Positions 23,101 through 31,200 of a stretch of DNA of 33,364 nucleotides are shown piece by piece (position 1 is the first letter of the stretch; every line of letters starts with the position of its first letter). A program made the position numbers and the translations under genes. The stretch comes from Bacteroidaceae bacterium. Its GTDB lineage: Bacteria; Bacteroidota; Bacteroidia; Bacteroidales; Bacteroidaceae. Location: positions 1 to 33,364 of the forward strand of contig JAFUVZ010000069.1 of the NCBI GenBank assembly GCA_017471185.1, read 5' to 3'. Under the pieces are notes generated by a model. It saw only the letters and a program-made list of their open reading frames with translations, had not been told where the DNA came from and ran no database searches.

Positions 23101-25506
23101 ACGCTGGCTCCGAAGGCAACTCTCACTAAGATTGGCGACAGTTCGTCGACCTACGAGATCACCTTCTTCGACGGTGCCACGTTGTATTATACACTCGGTA
23201 ACGGTGCTGAGCAATCAGTAAGCACTGGCAGTCCTGCAGAGATTACGGTAACGGCTGGCGGTAAACTGGCTGCTTATTCGAAAACCAGTAGTGAGACTTC
23301 GGATACACTGTCTGCCAATGTCTATGCACCGACACCAAGCATCGCTGATAATGGAAAATACGATTTCAGTACGCTGAACAAGAAGATTGGTACAGACTAT
23401 GTGCTGACCACGACAGGTTATGATGGTACTGTTGATGTTGGCGACCTGACTCTGAATACTCCGAATGGACTGACCAAAAAGACGCTCGACATTTTTGCAT
23501 TCCTTGCAGCACGAGCTGACGGCAAGGGTGAGTCGACAGACTGGCGACTGCTGAATGCTGGTCGTCTGAGGGCGACAAAGTCAGCGAACACAAAGTACCT
23601 GGCTATTCTGAACGTGGAAAAAGATAAGTATGTAACCCTGACCTATTCTGGCACTGCTGTGAAATATGAAACAACAGGATCCGCTAAGTTAGAAGAAGGT
23701 ACAACCACACTGACCAGCAAACAAAGCTATCAAATAACAAACGGCGGTACATTGTTGCTAAGTATCGCTGCGGATGAAAGCAATAACTGTGACATTACCG
23801 TGATTGGTATCTCAGATTCTCCAAACAGCTCAAGTACTGACTCTTCAGACTCTAAGTCAGATGACAACAAGGATAACAGCAAAAAGAGTTCTTCACCAGT
23901 TTCTATTGACTTCTACCAACTAGAGAACGATACAACCTCCATTTACAGATTCACTTGGGAGAAAGGTTCGCTGTTACACTATATCTTAGAATCAGAGGGT
24001 ACAGAACAGACTGGCGGAACGAGCGGAACTTACGACCTCACCATCAGTAAGAGTGACAAAGTAGAAGCCTGGATAACCATGGGGAGTGATACCTCGAAGG
24101 TGGTTTCTGCTACACTCTTTGCTCCTACACCCGCGCCTACAATAAGCGGTAATATCGACTTCTTTGAGACCATTGAAGATCTACCTGCAGATATGCCTGT
24201 AACACTTGATATGAATCGAATGGTAACAATCAGAGGTCAAAAACTCTATATGCCTAATGCTCTGACTTATCAGACATTCAAAGACAGGTTCGCTTTCTCC
24301 GAACTCGAAAAGTCGAGTACACTCAGGATCCGCAAGAACCGTACAATGATGTTTGCCAAGGGTAAGGATGTGATGATGGGCATCCTAAATCTAAAACAAG
24401 GAGAGGTTGTCGCCTTCGATTATACAGGCAATATCCAGATTATGAACAGCGAAGTCTTGAGGATGGAGTCGGTTTCCGCCAGAACCAGAGCTTCTGTATC
24501 GGGAACTCTAATGAAGTCTGGAGCAGCATATATTGTGAAAGAAGACTGTGACCTGCTACTGAATGTGGTTTTAGCCGACTCGGCTGTAACCGTTAATAAG
24601 ATGTATGTAGGTTCTGTTCCCCATTCCTCTACTCCGGCGGCTATCGACTTTGTGACAGCTGGGGAAGAATTTGAATCCCTGACACTTGAAGGTTCCACAG
24701 GTGTGTATTACTATAACAAGGAGAAGGCCCAGAACTTCGTGTGGATAACCAATAACACTGAAGAACTGCCCATAAATAATAAGATATCCACAGAAAATGG
24801 AAATGGCACCATTACTACGCAGGGGTTGACAGCCGGTGGACGACGGATAGCTATTCACCATCTGGCAAAAGGTGACAAGATCAAACTCCGCTTCTCTGGT
24901 GGCTCCGTTACCTTTGAAGGACATAATATGAATAGCAATATCATTAGTGTAGAGGGAAGGCGACTCACTCCACAGGACACCCTGCAATCTGGCGATATCA
25001 TTACCGTTGATCAGGTGAACTACCTATACAATTATGTCGTACTGAAATTGGACAGTAAGGCCAGCATCAATGGCATATACATCAATGAGGAAGAGACTGA
25101 AAAAGTCTCCATGCCGACGATTGTTGATAAGGGTAATAACACTGTACTCATCACGGCTGGTGTCAGCTCGATAGGCAATCAGGTGACTACCTGTTATACC
25201 ACTGACGGTTCTGAACCTACAAGAATGAACGGCACAAGTGGCCCATATGATGAGTTTGACGTGGAACTGCTGGGCGGTGGCCTCATAACCATCAAGGCTG
25301 TCAGCTATACTGATGACGGTTTATACAGCAGGGTAGCAGAACTAACCATCTTTGCTGACGAACGTGTCAAAGAAACGAGAAGCGCAGGAACAAGAAAAGT
25401 CACAGGAACCTACGACATGCAGGGTAACAAGATAAATATTATCCAACCCGGTAAGTTCTATATCAGAGATGGTAAGAAAGTTTACTTCGGTAGAAACAGT
25501 AATTAA
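14128..25506 (+). CDS. Giant 3792-residue modular protein with embedded acetylesterase domain
   Basis: This secreted protein is roughly 400 kDa, with signal peptide MTKRLLSLAVMMTIAIGALA. The only catalytic unit I see is an SGNH / sialate-O-acetylesterase-type domain at about 1775-2045. It has GQSN with Ser1784, WHQGEAD at 1927-1933, and Asp2016 and His2019 in DQVHF. It should remove acetyl esters, plausibly from pectin. An InlB-like repeat (1690-1768) precedes it. Ten modules with a core of type A-I-x-x-L-x-x-G-D lie near residues 280, 632, 887, 1128, 1291, 1613, 2576, 3165, 3425 and 3582. Six modules of type EGETLHY lie near 380, 465, 2673, 2935, 3015 and 3279. Five chitobiase-C-terminal-like units (YYTxDGxEPT) lie near 741, 1398, 1474, 2254 and 3690. 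Two 170-residue units begin near 2300 and 2730. A Ser/Asp/Lys linker spans about 3230-3258. The tail YDMQGNK ... FYIRDGKK resembles a sorting signal. It starts 15 bases after the previous stop. Confidence 0.88.
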   Translation: MTKRLLSLAVMMTIAIGALADVATIAGNQAITFSDVTSPNNGIYLHAGSGTSPFSIDSEHANATTGKFSDELSTPWSLTDGKVLTSSQGCDLLSVDSKAADASDGPAGSLAFSVSGAGKLYVIYGATSTSKGKFNIVLNGSSLMSEEMAGVEFSGPLGTRAANYTYTKAEAVVDITGAGTVYLGGSVPYCIYAILFVPSGSQATEKSTPVVYDFAAMESITLTNNGKDIKFSDNTNGVGCRRIDNGRVLVVNNKVSLETGKGIKVTETSRPLAIDGLKQGDILRIVYNSDTSGNLTLDTYNSTNGVVITDINNVSFADNIIPSGKEILIKTLGEINYAVFRISSTDITISQIAINKGIKPRVSFKSQNGTSLVYTAKFYEGETLYYKGPGITGTQSVEYPSANNGEVDITATGEGNLECWTMFGGEEAANKSEVDSRVVALPQQPGVTLKTTNGTTSTYTVTFQEGETLHYTAPGVTDEQTVEFSTTNNGQVDIEVSANGNLVCWTTIGELLSSTNTTTVSGITINDDVDTGKEDETYDFQTWVKGVGATGDPTRLSSDITISGNNKVKLVYYFAANGKEDQLMDVHSRFAVDAYSEVGYDKNDDSKSALRNKANGAAFRAPNISIRNLKEKDHVTITSGVSVEGKAAVRFLSTNAHLKGIGTTPSADGTTIWENGKTWVMDADGNLDLKLGDTDYQAYIYKITITNRENVSAATFATATDNENHLVIIGGTTDEGTAKTYYTLDGTEPTTSSTEINGASVILTDLAASCTVKTLTVGSTGKTAYGRYNFIYVNTIPSASVAIDFEKAKANNEELIFADDAITVGWSTGTDSGSKKEFYKLNNNTANLPIDGKISWRVPSGKSKPQLVENGIKSNEYAFAIHDLTKNDEIIIIHNGTLKSYVATDGDGISVDGSNVPAGSEIATGKTIKVTSIGVNNSIVLFPTKNTVISAIYINKTPPVKPEQPKVSYKQNKDGKAVYTIASVDDNAIKYQLDNTEVVSPTEKSVDVEVSDKTTLKAWAYNSELESNILTVDLMKTPIVETNGNFDFTKTGLSENVSLVVDESNVAMTVGNVSLYKPSLEQAATFAGKFLFQKPGTTNTAIRSNQLHINANETNKEFYMALLNVEAGKCLTIADGNKQVSKVYIGEKQLTYGEPFEIESSDITEGHLILKFDVSAGSASVQKLEFSDPVAPAVPIYGKYNLRTIASEKVGGDSGEAEITLIDRTETANGDNTDISGKLTDNGAISIVYRKTDDGSKDFKWSKASDAETGLRMSRGGASEASFYINSLKAGDWFKIETGDNHLLFNNADFYDLNAGSSTSVIKGGVVESGHTYVAKKAVSALQLYYDTKQQGYLYIYSVEISNGDAVPAPVIGNYDFSSGKVTITVENSYKGNTPTIYYGIGDAEPTTAYTGPISISEACTIKALAKVGDLQSTLAVKDVVLEAVTIPEISVSGKQVTITGGTSNDPSSSVTTYYTLNGAEPTTSSTKYASAITLDQTRIVKVMSVSSSGIKSDVITQKVVIDGQTPSTVLDFTSDEALKPLEWGQDHVTGYYNNGSDKSDGNFKYITNEPVHAKMMWQSDKNDTENANNNAGNGIEGIASGRAFAITDLAVGDVIYITYTTTGDNLTASKHSSKGNTIKVGENTAEGDNALLPIASGVKIEVTSVDEENNFVAFMPNSKMNIQRIEINPMYQITATATNGSISVNSPAGTDLSTATFAPGSTVTLTATGASSEWVFSHWVVNGIQTTESTLTLTMDSNKSVEAVFRQRVSANGVPVILVAGQSNTDGRIAVSETAFPYDLNHTQISYCNGVDQTSEGVFAPYGTTPKSDSGERWGYDAIIYNKVQELLTGQDFYVIKQSKGNTAINTMCSGNKEHWWSANPVWLSRNTSANQGGRSLLKGFLDNIDKSLKALEDANKEYDIKFLMWHQGEADHGKQNEYEMQMKAVVNELRNYLVKRTNNNKYSNLPIILGGIADVSKEYSAGVEAGKQSLAEADANIYYAPTGTLTLETDFRSDQVHFNVTGAGKIANSVWDIITSNNLMTGITLAGSDMPAENPLTEDVVNKTTLWTFNEAKALTSNASINGLYPHGKINVKAKDYGETTLTDGTPINAAFAAETPTAQRTISEGLTAGNDAVTCTYGVNVSGEGTFMALIKPMAVPENETHAKIWLNGEVLQSIPFTTTDYIQLAAKSSGVGTFYITCDIKYELIAAKFIAGSSNLEIMTPPTIQAGEKVNTIKIIPGTSDLADAVVKTYYTIDDSTPTAESTPYTGADIELTEDCVVRAVSISSKGGKAYSEPYTFEKGIPGQVINASKNFQTCYADDALDFTGITAIEAFIVMAPSDIINTEAKPVNANNALSRGSGDSGIPSGLQLVRVYKVPKGTAFLVKFLDTTNENVTVPYMVTAINGISTATETIAVSENLLKHATQAVGIASGKKLFEASSTADSFVFNGTNSVGAGKYYLDVPTTAVGEMTVSIKIQEENDMPYLVEIDTFEVSESVVYDFANTTDNINVDDKTKTRSLIYKGADKAAGFRYVLNGSEPLRVLTYSNTGGFTQGSGVTVKSSRQFAIEGLKTGDMIRIIHNGTVTDANNASSGTTITDLKGNAITGGIASGQAVKVATADATNNYAVFMANEGDLTIALIAINQAIAPNVEKDVEQSSSTAYKYKVSFYEGETLHYTSPDISGEQTISHTGNPATITVTKNGELKVWTTYGETASEKVTKAIDFSTETAIVNVVPGYQTYYTDTALDFTEVSKDELRAYIVRTKEASSTRNMTRGASTAQLELLEVMKVPAGTALILWSKKASSVEIPKANESATAKIVVVTGAEVASEVNLLKKASKTKKADTDETIFVPNTDGGFSFEYSAFVTRGDIYLELSDLNLDDNASEIVLGEVSADGTVVPLVTEETDVDNATVALDTENTTATKKVYVFKFPASQKLYYKRPGQDDTFRSQSYKDETFSVNVTNNGYLEFYTEDISSKETSKKNAVEISTLAPKATLTKIGDSSSTYEITFFDGATLYYTLGNGAEQSVSTGSPAEITVTAGGKLAAYSKTSSETSDTLSANVYAPTPSIADNGKYDFSTLNKKIGTDYVLTTTGYDGTVDVGDLTLNTPNGLTKKTLDIFAFLAARADGKGESTDWRLLNAGRLRATKSANTKYLAILNVEKDKYVTLTYSGTAVKYETTGSAKLEEGTTTLTSKQSYQITNGGTLLLSIAADESNNCDITVIGISDSPNSSSTDSSDSKSDDNKDNSKKSSSPVSIDFYQLENDTTSIYRFTWEKGSLLHYILESEGTEQTGGTSGTYDLTISKSDKVEAWITMGSDTSKVVSATLFAPTPAPTISGNIDFFETIEDLPADMPVTLDMNRMVTIRGQKLYMPNALTYQTFKDRFAFSELEKSSTLRIRKNRTMMFAKGKDVMMGILNLKQGEVVAFDYTGNIQIMNSEVLRMESVSARTRASVSGTLMKSGAAYIVKEDCDLLLNVVLADSAVTVNKMYVGSVPHSSTPAAIDFVTAGEEFESLTLEGSTGVYYYNKEKAQNFVWITNNTEELPINNKISTENGNGTITTQGLTAGGRRIAIHHLAKGDKIKLRFSGGSVTFEGHNMNSNIISVEGRRLTPQDTLQSGDIITVDQVNYLYNYVVLKLDSKASINGIYINEEETEKVSMPTIVDKGNNTVLITAGVSSIGNQVTTCYTTDGSEPTRMNGTSGPYDEFDVELLGGGLITIKAVSYTDDGLYSRVAELTIFADERVKETRSAGTRKVTGTYDMQGNKINIIQPGKFYIRDGKKVYFGRNSN

Positions 25507-25515
25507 GATGAAAGA

Positions 25516-27138
25516 ATGAAAAAGGTATTGATGATGGCACTCATGTTGTCGACTATGCTGTCGGCAAAAGCCACAAGTTACTATATCTCGCCTAAGGGCA
25601 ATAATTCTAACAGCGGTCTGACTGCGAAGAAAGCATTTGCAACGCTCAGCGTAGCCCAGACACTGGTAGTACCTGGCGATACTGTATTCATCCTGCCTGG
25701 AACATACAAACTGACCAATGACGATGTCATGGGTGAAGAGGTGGCCAGCTCGACTGTTACCTACAAAGTGGTCTTTGATTTGAATAAGAGTGGAGATCTA
25801 GAGACACCCATCTACTATATCGGCGTCATTGATAAAGAGACGGGAAAACGACCGGTTTTTGACCTCACACAAGTCTCCATGGAGGGCTTCCGCATAACAG
25901 GGTTCCTAGTAAGAGGCGATTTCCTGATACTTAAAAACTTCGAGGTTGTTGGTATACAGGTGGATGCAAGTTTACACGGCAGTACCAGAAAGACGCAGTC
26001 GGAAAATATCCGTGTAACTAACGGCAGTTTCAATACCTTTGAGAACATTGCCTGTCATGATGGTATGGGCATTGGGTTTTATCTGACAAAGAAATCTGCC
26101 TGCAACTTGTTCGTCAACTGCGATGGATATAATAACTACGACCCATTGACTGATCTGACTCCGAAAGACGGAGACATTCCTCGGGAAGGAGCTATGGGTA
26201 CTGGGGGTAACAACGATGGGTTTGGTTGTCATGTTAATAACGATAGTCCTGGAAATGTCTTTATTGGTTGTCGTGCGTGGAATAATGCTGATGATGGCTA
26301 TGACCTGATAAACTGCTTTTCTAAGACAACTTTCTGCTATAGTATTGCCTATAAGAACGGATATGATGCGGACAATAAGGGAAGAGGTGACGGCAATGGA
26401 TTTAAGGCAGGTGGATATGGCATGGATACTGTGAATGTTAAAATAGATAGTAAAAGTGTGCCGATGCACGAAGTGTATCATTGCATTGCAGCATCAAACA
26501 AAACAAACGGCATTTATAGTAACCACCATCTAGGAGGTGTCTGGTTTCATGAAAACACTTCCTATCGCAATGGTAGTTTCAACTATAGTCTGGTGAACCG
26601 TATGGGACCTGGTAAAGACGAAGCCGTTGATGTGAATGGCTATAATCATCGCTTGGAATATAATCTCTCTATGGTAAGCGATGGAAAAGACAACCATGTG
26701 ACTTCATTACGAGGCGACCATAGTTATAACATCCTGACTGGTAATACTTTCTACTGGGTAGACAAGAACAGTGGCGGCTGGGCTTATACTGCATATGGAA
26801 ACTCTATTTTTGAGAGCACAAAGGTTGCTGATTTTATTGCACCACGTGATGATGACGGTATGCTTTCAGAAACGACCCTGGCAGTGATGAGGCAAAAGAA
26901 CTACTTGGGTTTAGGATGCTCTTTCGAGTCATATCAAGCTACTATCACAAGATTAAGAGAATTGGCGGGAGCAGAGATTTATATCAGAGCAACGGGGATA
27001 ATTCCTCCTGTGAATACCTGTGAAGATTATTCTGGAACCCAGAATGTGTGGTACGACTTACAAGGACGCAAAATCCATCAGAAGCCAACACAAAAAGGGC
27101 TATATATACATAATGGTAAGAAGATAATCATCAAATAA
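25516..27138 (+). CDS. Pectate/rhamnogalacturonan lyase, PL9 family
   Basis: This is a 540-residue secreted right-handed beta-helix enzyme with signal peptide MKKVLMMALMLSTMLSAKA and the usual beta-helix start YYISPKGNNSNSG. It should cleave galacturonate-containing pectin by beta-elimination. In PL9 (Pel9A type) four Asp bind calcium and a Lys is the base. Here Asp234 (NNDGFG), Asp259, Asp260 and Asp263 (ADDGYDL) reproduce the 0, +1, +4 spacing, and Lys297 in GNGFKAGG fits the catalytic base. All key residues are present, so it should be active. Bacteroides homologs in rhamnogalacturonan loci act on the RG-I backbone, but whether this one prefers homogalacturonan cannot be told. The C-terminus (YDLQGRK ... 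GLYIHNGKK) is the sorting-type tail. It lies 9 bases after the giant gene. Confidence 0.9.
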   Translation: MKKVLMMALMLSTMLSAKATSYYISPKGNNSNSGLTAKKAFATLSVAQTLVVPGDTVFILPGTYKLTNDDVMGEEVASSTVTYKVVFDLNKSGDLETPIYYIGVIDKETGKRPVFDLTQVSMEGFRITGFLVRGDFLILKNFEVVGIQVDASLHGSTRKTQSENIRVTNGSFNTFENIACHDGMGIGFYLTKKSACNLFVNCDGYNNYDPLTDLTPKDGDIPREGAMGTGGNNDGFGCHVNNDSPGNVFIGCRAWNNADDGYDLINCFSKTTFCYSIAYKNGYDADNKGRGDGNGFKAGGYGMDTVNVKIDSKSVPMHEVYHCIAASNKTNGIYSNHHLGGVWFHENTSYRNGSFNYSLVNRMGPGKDEAVDVNGYNHRLEYNLSMVSDGKDNHVTSLRGDHSYNILTGNTFYWVDKNSGGWAYTAYGNSIFESTKVADFIAPRDDDGMLSETTLAVMRQKNYLGLGCSFESYQATITRLRELAGAEIYIRATGIIPPVNTCEDYSGTQNVWYDLQGRKIHQKPTQKGLYIHNGKKIIIK

Positions 27139-27150
27139 AAGAAGAATACA

Positions 27151-28233
27151 ATGAGAAAAAGAATCTGCCGACTATTCTCAATCGGTCTTGTAACAGCTTG
27201 TGGACTACTGACAACTTCCTGCAGCAAGGAGTCGCCAAATGGTGACGTAGATATCCTGTCAGGAGATATGATGATTGTTGATGTCAACGGAACGAAGATG
27301 TTTTTCCTTGATAATCACGACGGAACAGTCAGTGTGACCTATGATCGGCGCAACCCCATGCATAAGACTGAAAACAATACTTATGCCCTTACCGACTATA
27401 CCGGCGACATCATAGTTCCGTCGAGCATATCTTTCAGTGGTAACTCGTATCTGGTGACAGGTGTAACAGAGGCTGCTTTTATTAACAATACCCAGCTTAC
27501 AAGATTGACCCTACCATCAAGTGTCAAAGTTGTAGGAGAGATGGCATTCTTCGGATGTTCGGCTTTGCTGGAAGTTACCCTGCCTGAAGGGCTGACAGCT
27601 ATACCTGACTATTGTTTCCAGAATTGCAAAGCTATGACGACCATCCACATGCCGCAGCACCTGAACAAAATTGGAAAGGATGCTTTTAAAAGTTGTACGA
27701 AACTGGAGAGACTGACCATTCCTGAAGGCATAACGGATATTCCCGCAGGGGCATTCAGCGGGCTCAGTGGTCTCACAAAACTCACCTTGCCGTCTTCGCT
27801 GAAGAACATTGGGCCGAACGCATTCTCAGGATGCAGTAGGGTGACATATATAGATATTCCCTCTGGAGTGACAGAACTTTCTGATTCTGTATTCTTCAAT
27901 TGCAGTGGTCTTTTGATGGTAAGTCTTCCGGAGTCGCTGACGAAGTTAGGCAGTAGTACCTTTGGCGGATGCCGTTCTCTAGTGGAATTGGACATTCCTG
28001 AGTCTGTCAAGGAGATCGGTCCTCTCTGCTTCTGCTCTTATAATGCAAATGGTGAGTCAAACTGGAAACGATTAACACTTAATATCAAATCGACAACCCC
28101 ACCATTATTAACGGGTTCTATTGCAAACCAGACAGATCGTAAACGTATCGTGGTGCCCAGAGGCTATCGCGACGTGTATCTGGAAACCGCATATTGGAAT
28201 GAGTTCACCCAGGTTATGGAAAGAAATTATTAA
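27151..28233 (+). CDS. BspA-type leucine-rich-repeat lipoprotein
   Basis: This is a 360-residue lipoprotein. The signal peptide ends at LLTTSC with lipid-anchored Cys24, followed by SKES, which could favour surface export. After a linker of about 80 residues come about seven LRR_5-type (BspA-like) repeats of some 23 residues. They have the pattern L-T-x-L-x-L-P-x-x-x-x-x-I-G-x-x-A-F-x-x-C, running to about residue 300. A capping region ends with IVVPRGYRDVYLETAYW. BspA-like repeats mediate binding to proteins or glycans. It sits where a SusE/F-type surface glycan-binding protein might be expected and is 12 bases from susC, so a role in substrate capture or adhesion is inferred. No enzyme motif is visible. 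Confidence 0.85.
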   Translation: MRKRICRLFSIGLVTACGLLTTSCSKESPNGDVDILSGDMMIVDVNGTKMFFLDNHDGTVSVTYDRRNPMHKTENNTYALTDYTGDIIVPSSISFSGNSYLVTGVTEAAFINNTQLTRLTLPSSVKVVGEMAFFGCSALLEVTLPEGLTAIPDYCFQNCKAMTTIHMPQHLNKIGKDAFKSCTKLERLTIPEGITDIPAGAFSGLSGLTKLTLPSSLKNIGPNAFSGCSRVTYIDIPSGVTELSDSVFFNCSGLLMVSLPESLTKLGSSTFGGCRSLVELDIPESVKEIGPLCFCSYNANGESNWKRLTLNIKSTTPPLLTGSIANQTDRKRIVVPRGYRDVYLETAYWNEFTQVMERNY

Positions 28234-28245
28234 TAAAAACAGTAT

Positions 28246-31200
28246 ATGAGAAATAAACTACTGACAACATTTGTACTTCTCGCCATGGCTGTGGCGATGA
28301 CGGCACAGGAAATGAAAAAAGTGACGGGAACTGTTCTCGACACCATGGGAGAACCGATGATCGGTGCCACCGTAAAGCCTTATGGTGAACAAGGAGGAAC
28401 CGTCACCGATTTAGACGGCAAATTCCAATTGAACGTTCCGCAAGGAACCAAGCAACTGACCATTACCTATATTGGCTACAAGACGATGACGGTAAACCTA
28501 AAAGGCAATACAGTCAATGTTGTCATGTCAGAAGACACCAATATGATGGAAGAGTTAGTGGTTGTAGGTTATGGTTCAGTCAAGAAAGGAGATGTGACAA
28601 ACGCCGTGGCACAAGTCAAGGGTGATGATCTGGCAGATCGTCCTGTATCAAACATTGCCAGTGCTCTACAAGGAGAACTGGCTGGTGTAGAGGTACGAAC
28701 TACAAGTGGAGCACCTGGCAGCGGTGTGCAGATCAGCGTACGTGGGGCCACGAGTATCAATGAGGATGGAACGAGTAATCCCTTATTTGTCGTAGATGGT
28801 GTCCCCATGGATGACGACTTCGACCTTATTACACTCAATCCACAGGATATTGAAAGTATTGAGGTGTTGAAAGACGCCTCTTCATCAGCCATCTATGGCA
28901 GTCGTGGAGCCAATGGTGTCGTTATCATCACAAGTAAGAAAGGCTCTGACGACGGTAAAGTGAATGTCAGTTTTAAGGCCGACTTCTCACTTTCGTCTCC
29001 AGAACGATATATTGGCGTGATGTCACCCGAGGAGTGGATAGAGTGGAGAAGTAAGTCGAATGATGTGCGATATGTAAACAACTATGGTACACAAGGTGCT
29101 ACGGCTAACGACGATTATATGACACGGCTACGTTTCACCAGTGGCACCAATTATGTAAATGATCCTCGTTGGTCTATGCCAGATTATGGAGGTCTGGCAC
29201 TCATTGACTGGCAGAAAGAAATCTTCCAGACTGCTTTTGCACAGAGCTATAATCTAAGTGTCTCATCAGGAAATAAGACAAGTAACTACCGTGCCTCTTT
29301 AGGTTACGTCAACCAAGAAGGAATTGTCATCACGACAAATTTCCAACGAATTAACTTGAAACTGTCTGCGCAGACGACACTGTTTGACAAATTGACTATT
29401 GGCGTTGACTTAGCACCACAATTCAGCGTGACGAAAGGAGGAGATGTAGATGGTAAGGATAATGCTGCCATGTCGGCTCTGACCATGACACCTGTGGCAG
29501 AACCTGGTGTTGGCATCCATACTGGTGCAGAGCCTTATTCCCGCTATATCTATGCAGGAGGCGGCACCAGTCCTGTTGAGGTGATGGAACGTACCAAATA
29601 CCGCTCTGAGAGCGTTCGTATCAATGCCTCTGCCTTCCTTCGCTATCAGATAACGAAAGGTCTGACAGGTGAAATCCTTGGCTCATGGTTGTTTAATAAC
29701 AGTGAACGTCATCGCTTTGTACCGGGTTCTCTCAGTTCTTATTGGGCCAGCTATCCTGAAGGATATTATACTACAGGCCGCTGGAATGGTAGTCGTACCC
29801 ATAAATATTTAGGTCAGGTTTTGTTGACCTTTGATAGGACATTTGGTATGCATCATCTGAACGTTGTAGCTGGTGCCTCCTTAGAGAATACTCGTGACGG
29901 ATCATCATGGACTTTGAACGCAACGCAATTCCCCAATGATGCCATAGAAGGCTTTGATATGAATACTGCCAGAATAACGACAGCGAACACAACCATTACA
30001 ACACAAGACAGACTGATTTCCTATTTTACCCGCGCAGAATATGGCTTTGACAGTCGTTATTTGCTGACAGGAAGTATCCGTCGGGATGGTAGTAGTCGTT
30101 TTGGAGCCAAGAACCATTGGGGTACATTTCCTGCCATCAGTGCGGCATGGCGTCTTTCTAATGAACATTTCTGGAAAGAGAGCTGGGTGATGAATCAGGC
30201 AAAGATACGTGTTAGTTATGGTGTCAATGGTTCAAATGCCATCCCAGTAAACTCTGCCTATGGTATGCTGACTGAAAGCAACTATTCGCAGGACGGGAAC
30301 TTAATTACAGGTTACACACCCAGTAGCCGTGACAACGAGGAGTTAGGTTGGCAGAAGACTGACTCATGGAATGTTGGCCTTGATCTGGGATTCTTCCACA
30401 ACCGTATCTCCCTAGCTGTAGATTACTACAAGAAGAGTATCCGTGATATGCTTTACAAAATCACGCTCCCTGCCGATATGGGTTACACCAGTGGTTATAC
30501 TAATGTTGGAAATATCGAGAACCAGGGTGTTGAATTGGAATTGAAGACCGAGAATCTGACAGGCAAGCTGCGTTGGACTACAAGTCTCTCTATTGGCTAT
30601 AATAAGAATAAAGTGAAAGATCTTGGTGCCAACTCCACCATCTACACAGGTTACGACGGTTCGACTCAGGTGATTGAGGTTGGACGTACTGCTGGCGAAT
30701 ATTATCTATATGATGCCGTGGGTGTCTACAACTCTGAGGCCGACTTGATGAACTACCCAACACAGACAGGTAGTGTAGTGGGCTCTGTCAGATATCGCGA
30801 CGCGAATGGTGATGGTCAAATTACAGAAGCCGATCGTGTGTATATGGGGCATCCCCAGCCAACATTCACATACGGTATGACAAATACCTTCAAATATAAG
30901 AATTGGGATTTTTCCTTCCTAATTACAGCTCAGACAGGTGGCAAGATCTATGGTGCTCTTGGGCGCGCATTTGACCGTCAGGGTATGGGAACCTCCATTA
31001 ACGTTTTGAAAAAGTGGAGAAACATGTGGTTTTCTGAGAGTGACACCGGCGACGGACAAACGCCAAATGCCTGGGTCAGTGGTATCAGTGAGGAATATGA
31101 TAATCGCTGGCTTTACAGCAGTGACTTCATCAAACTGAAGAATGTGAATATAGGCTATCGCTTCAAGATGCCTAAGAAATTCTATGTAAAGAGCATCCGT

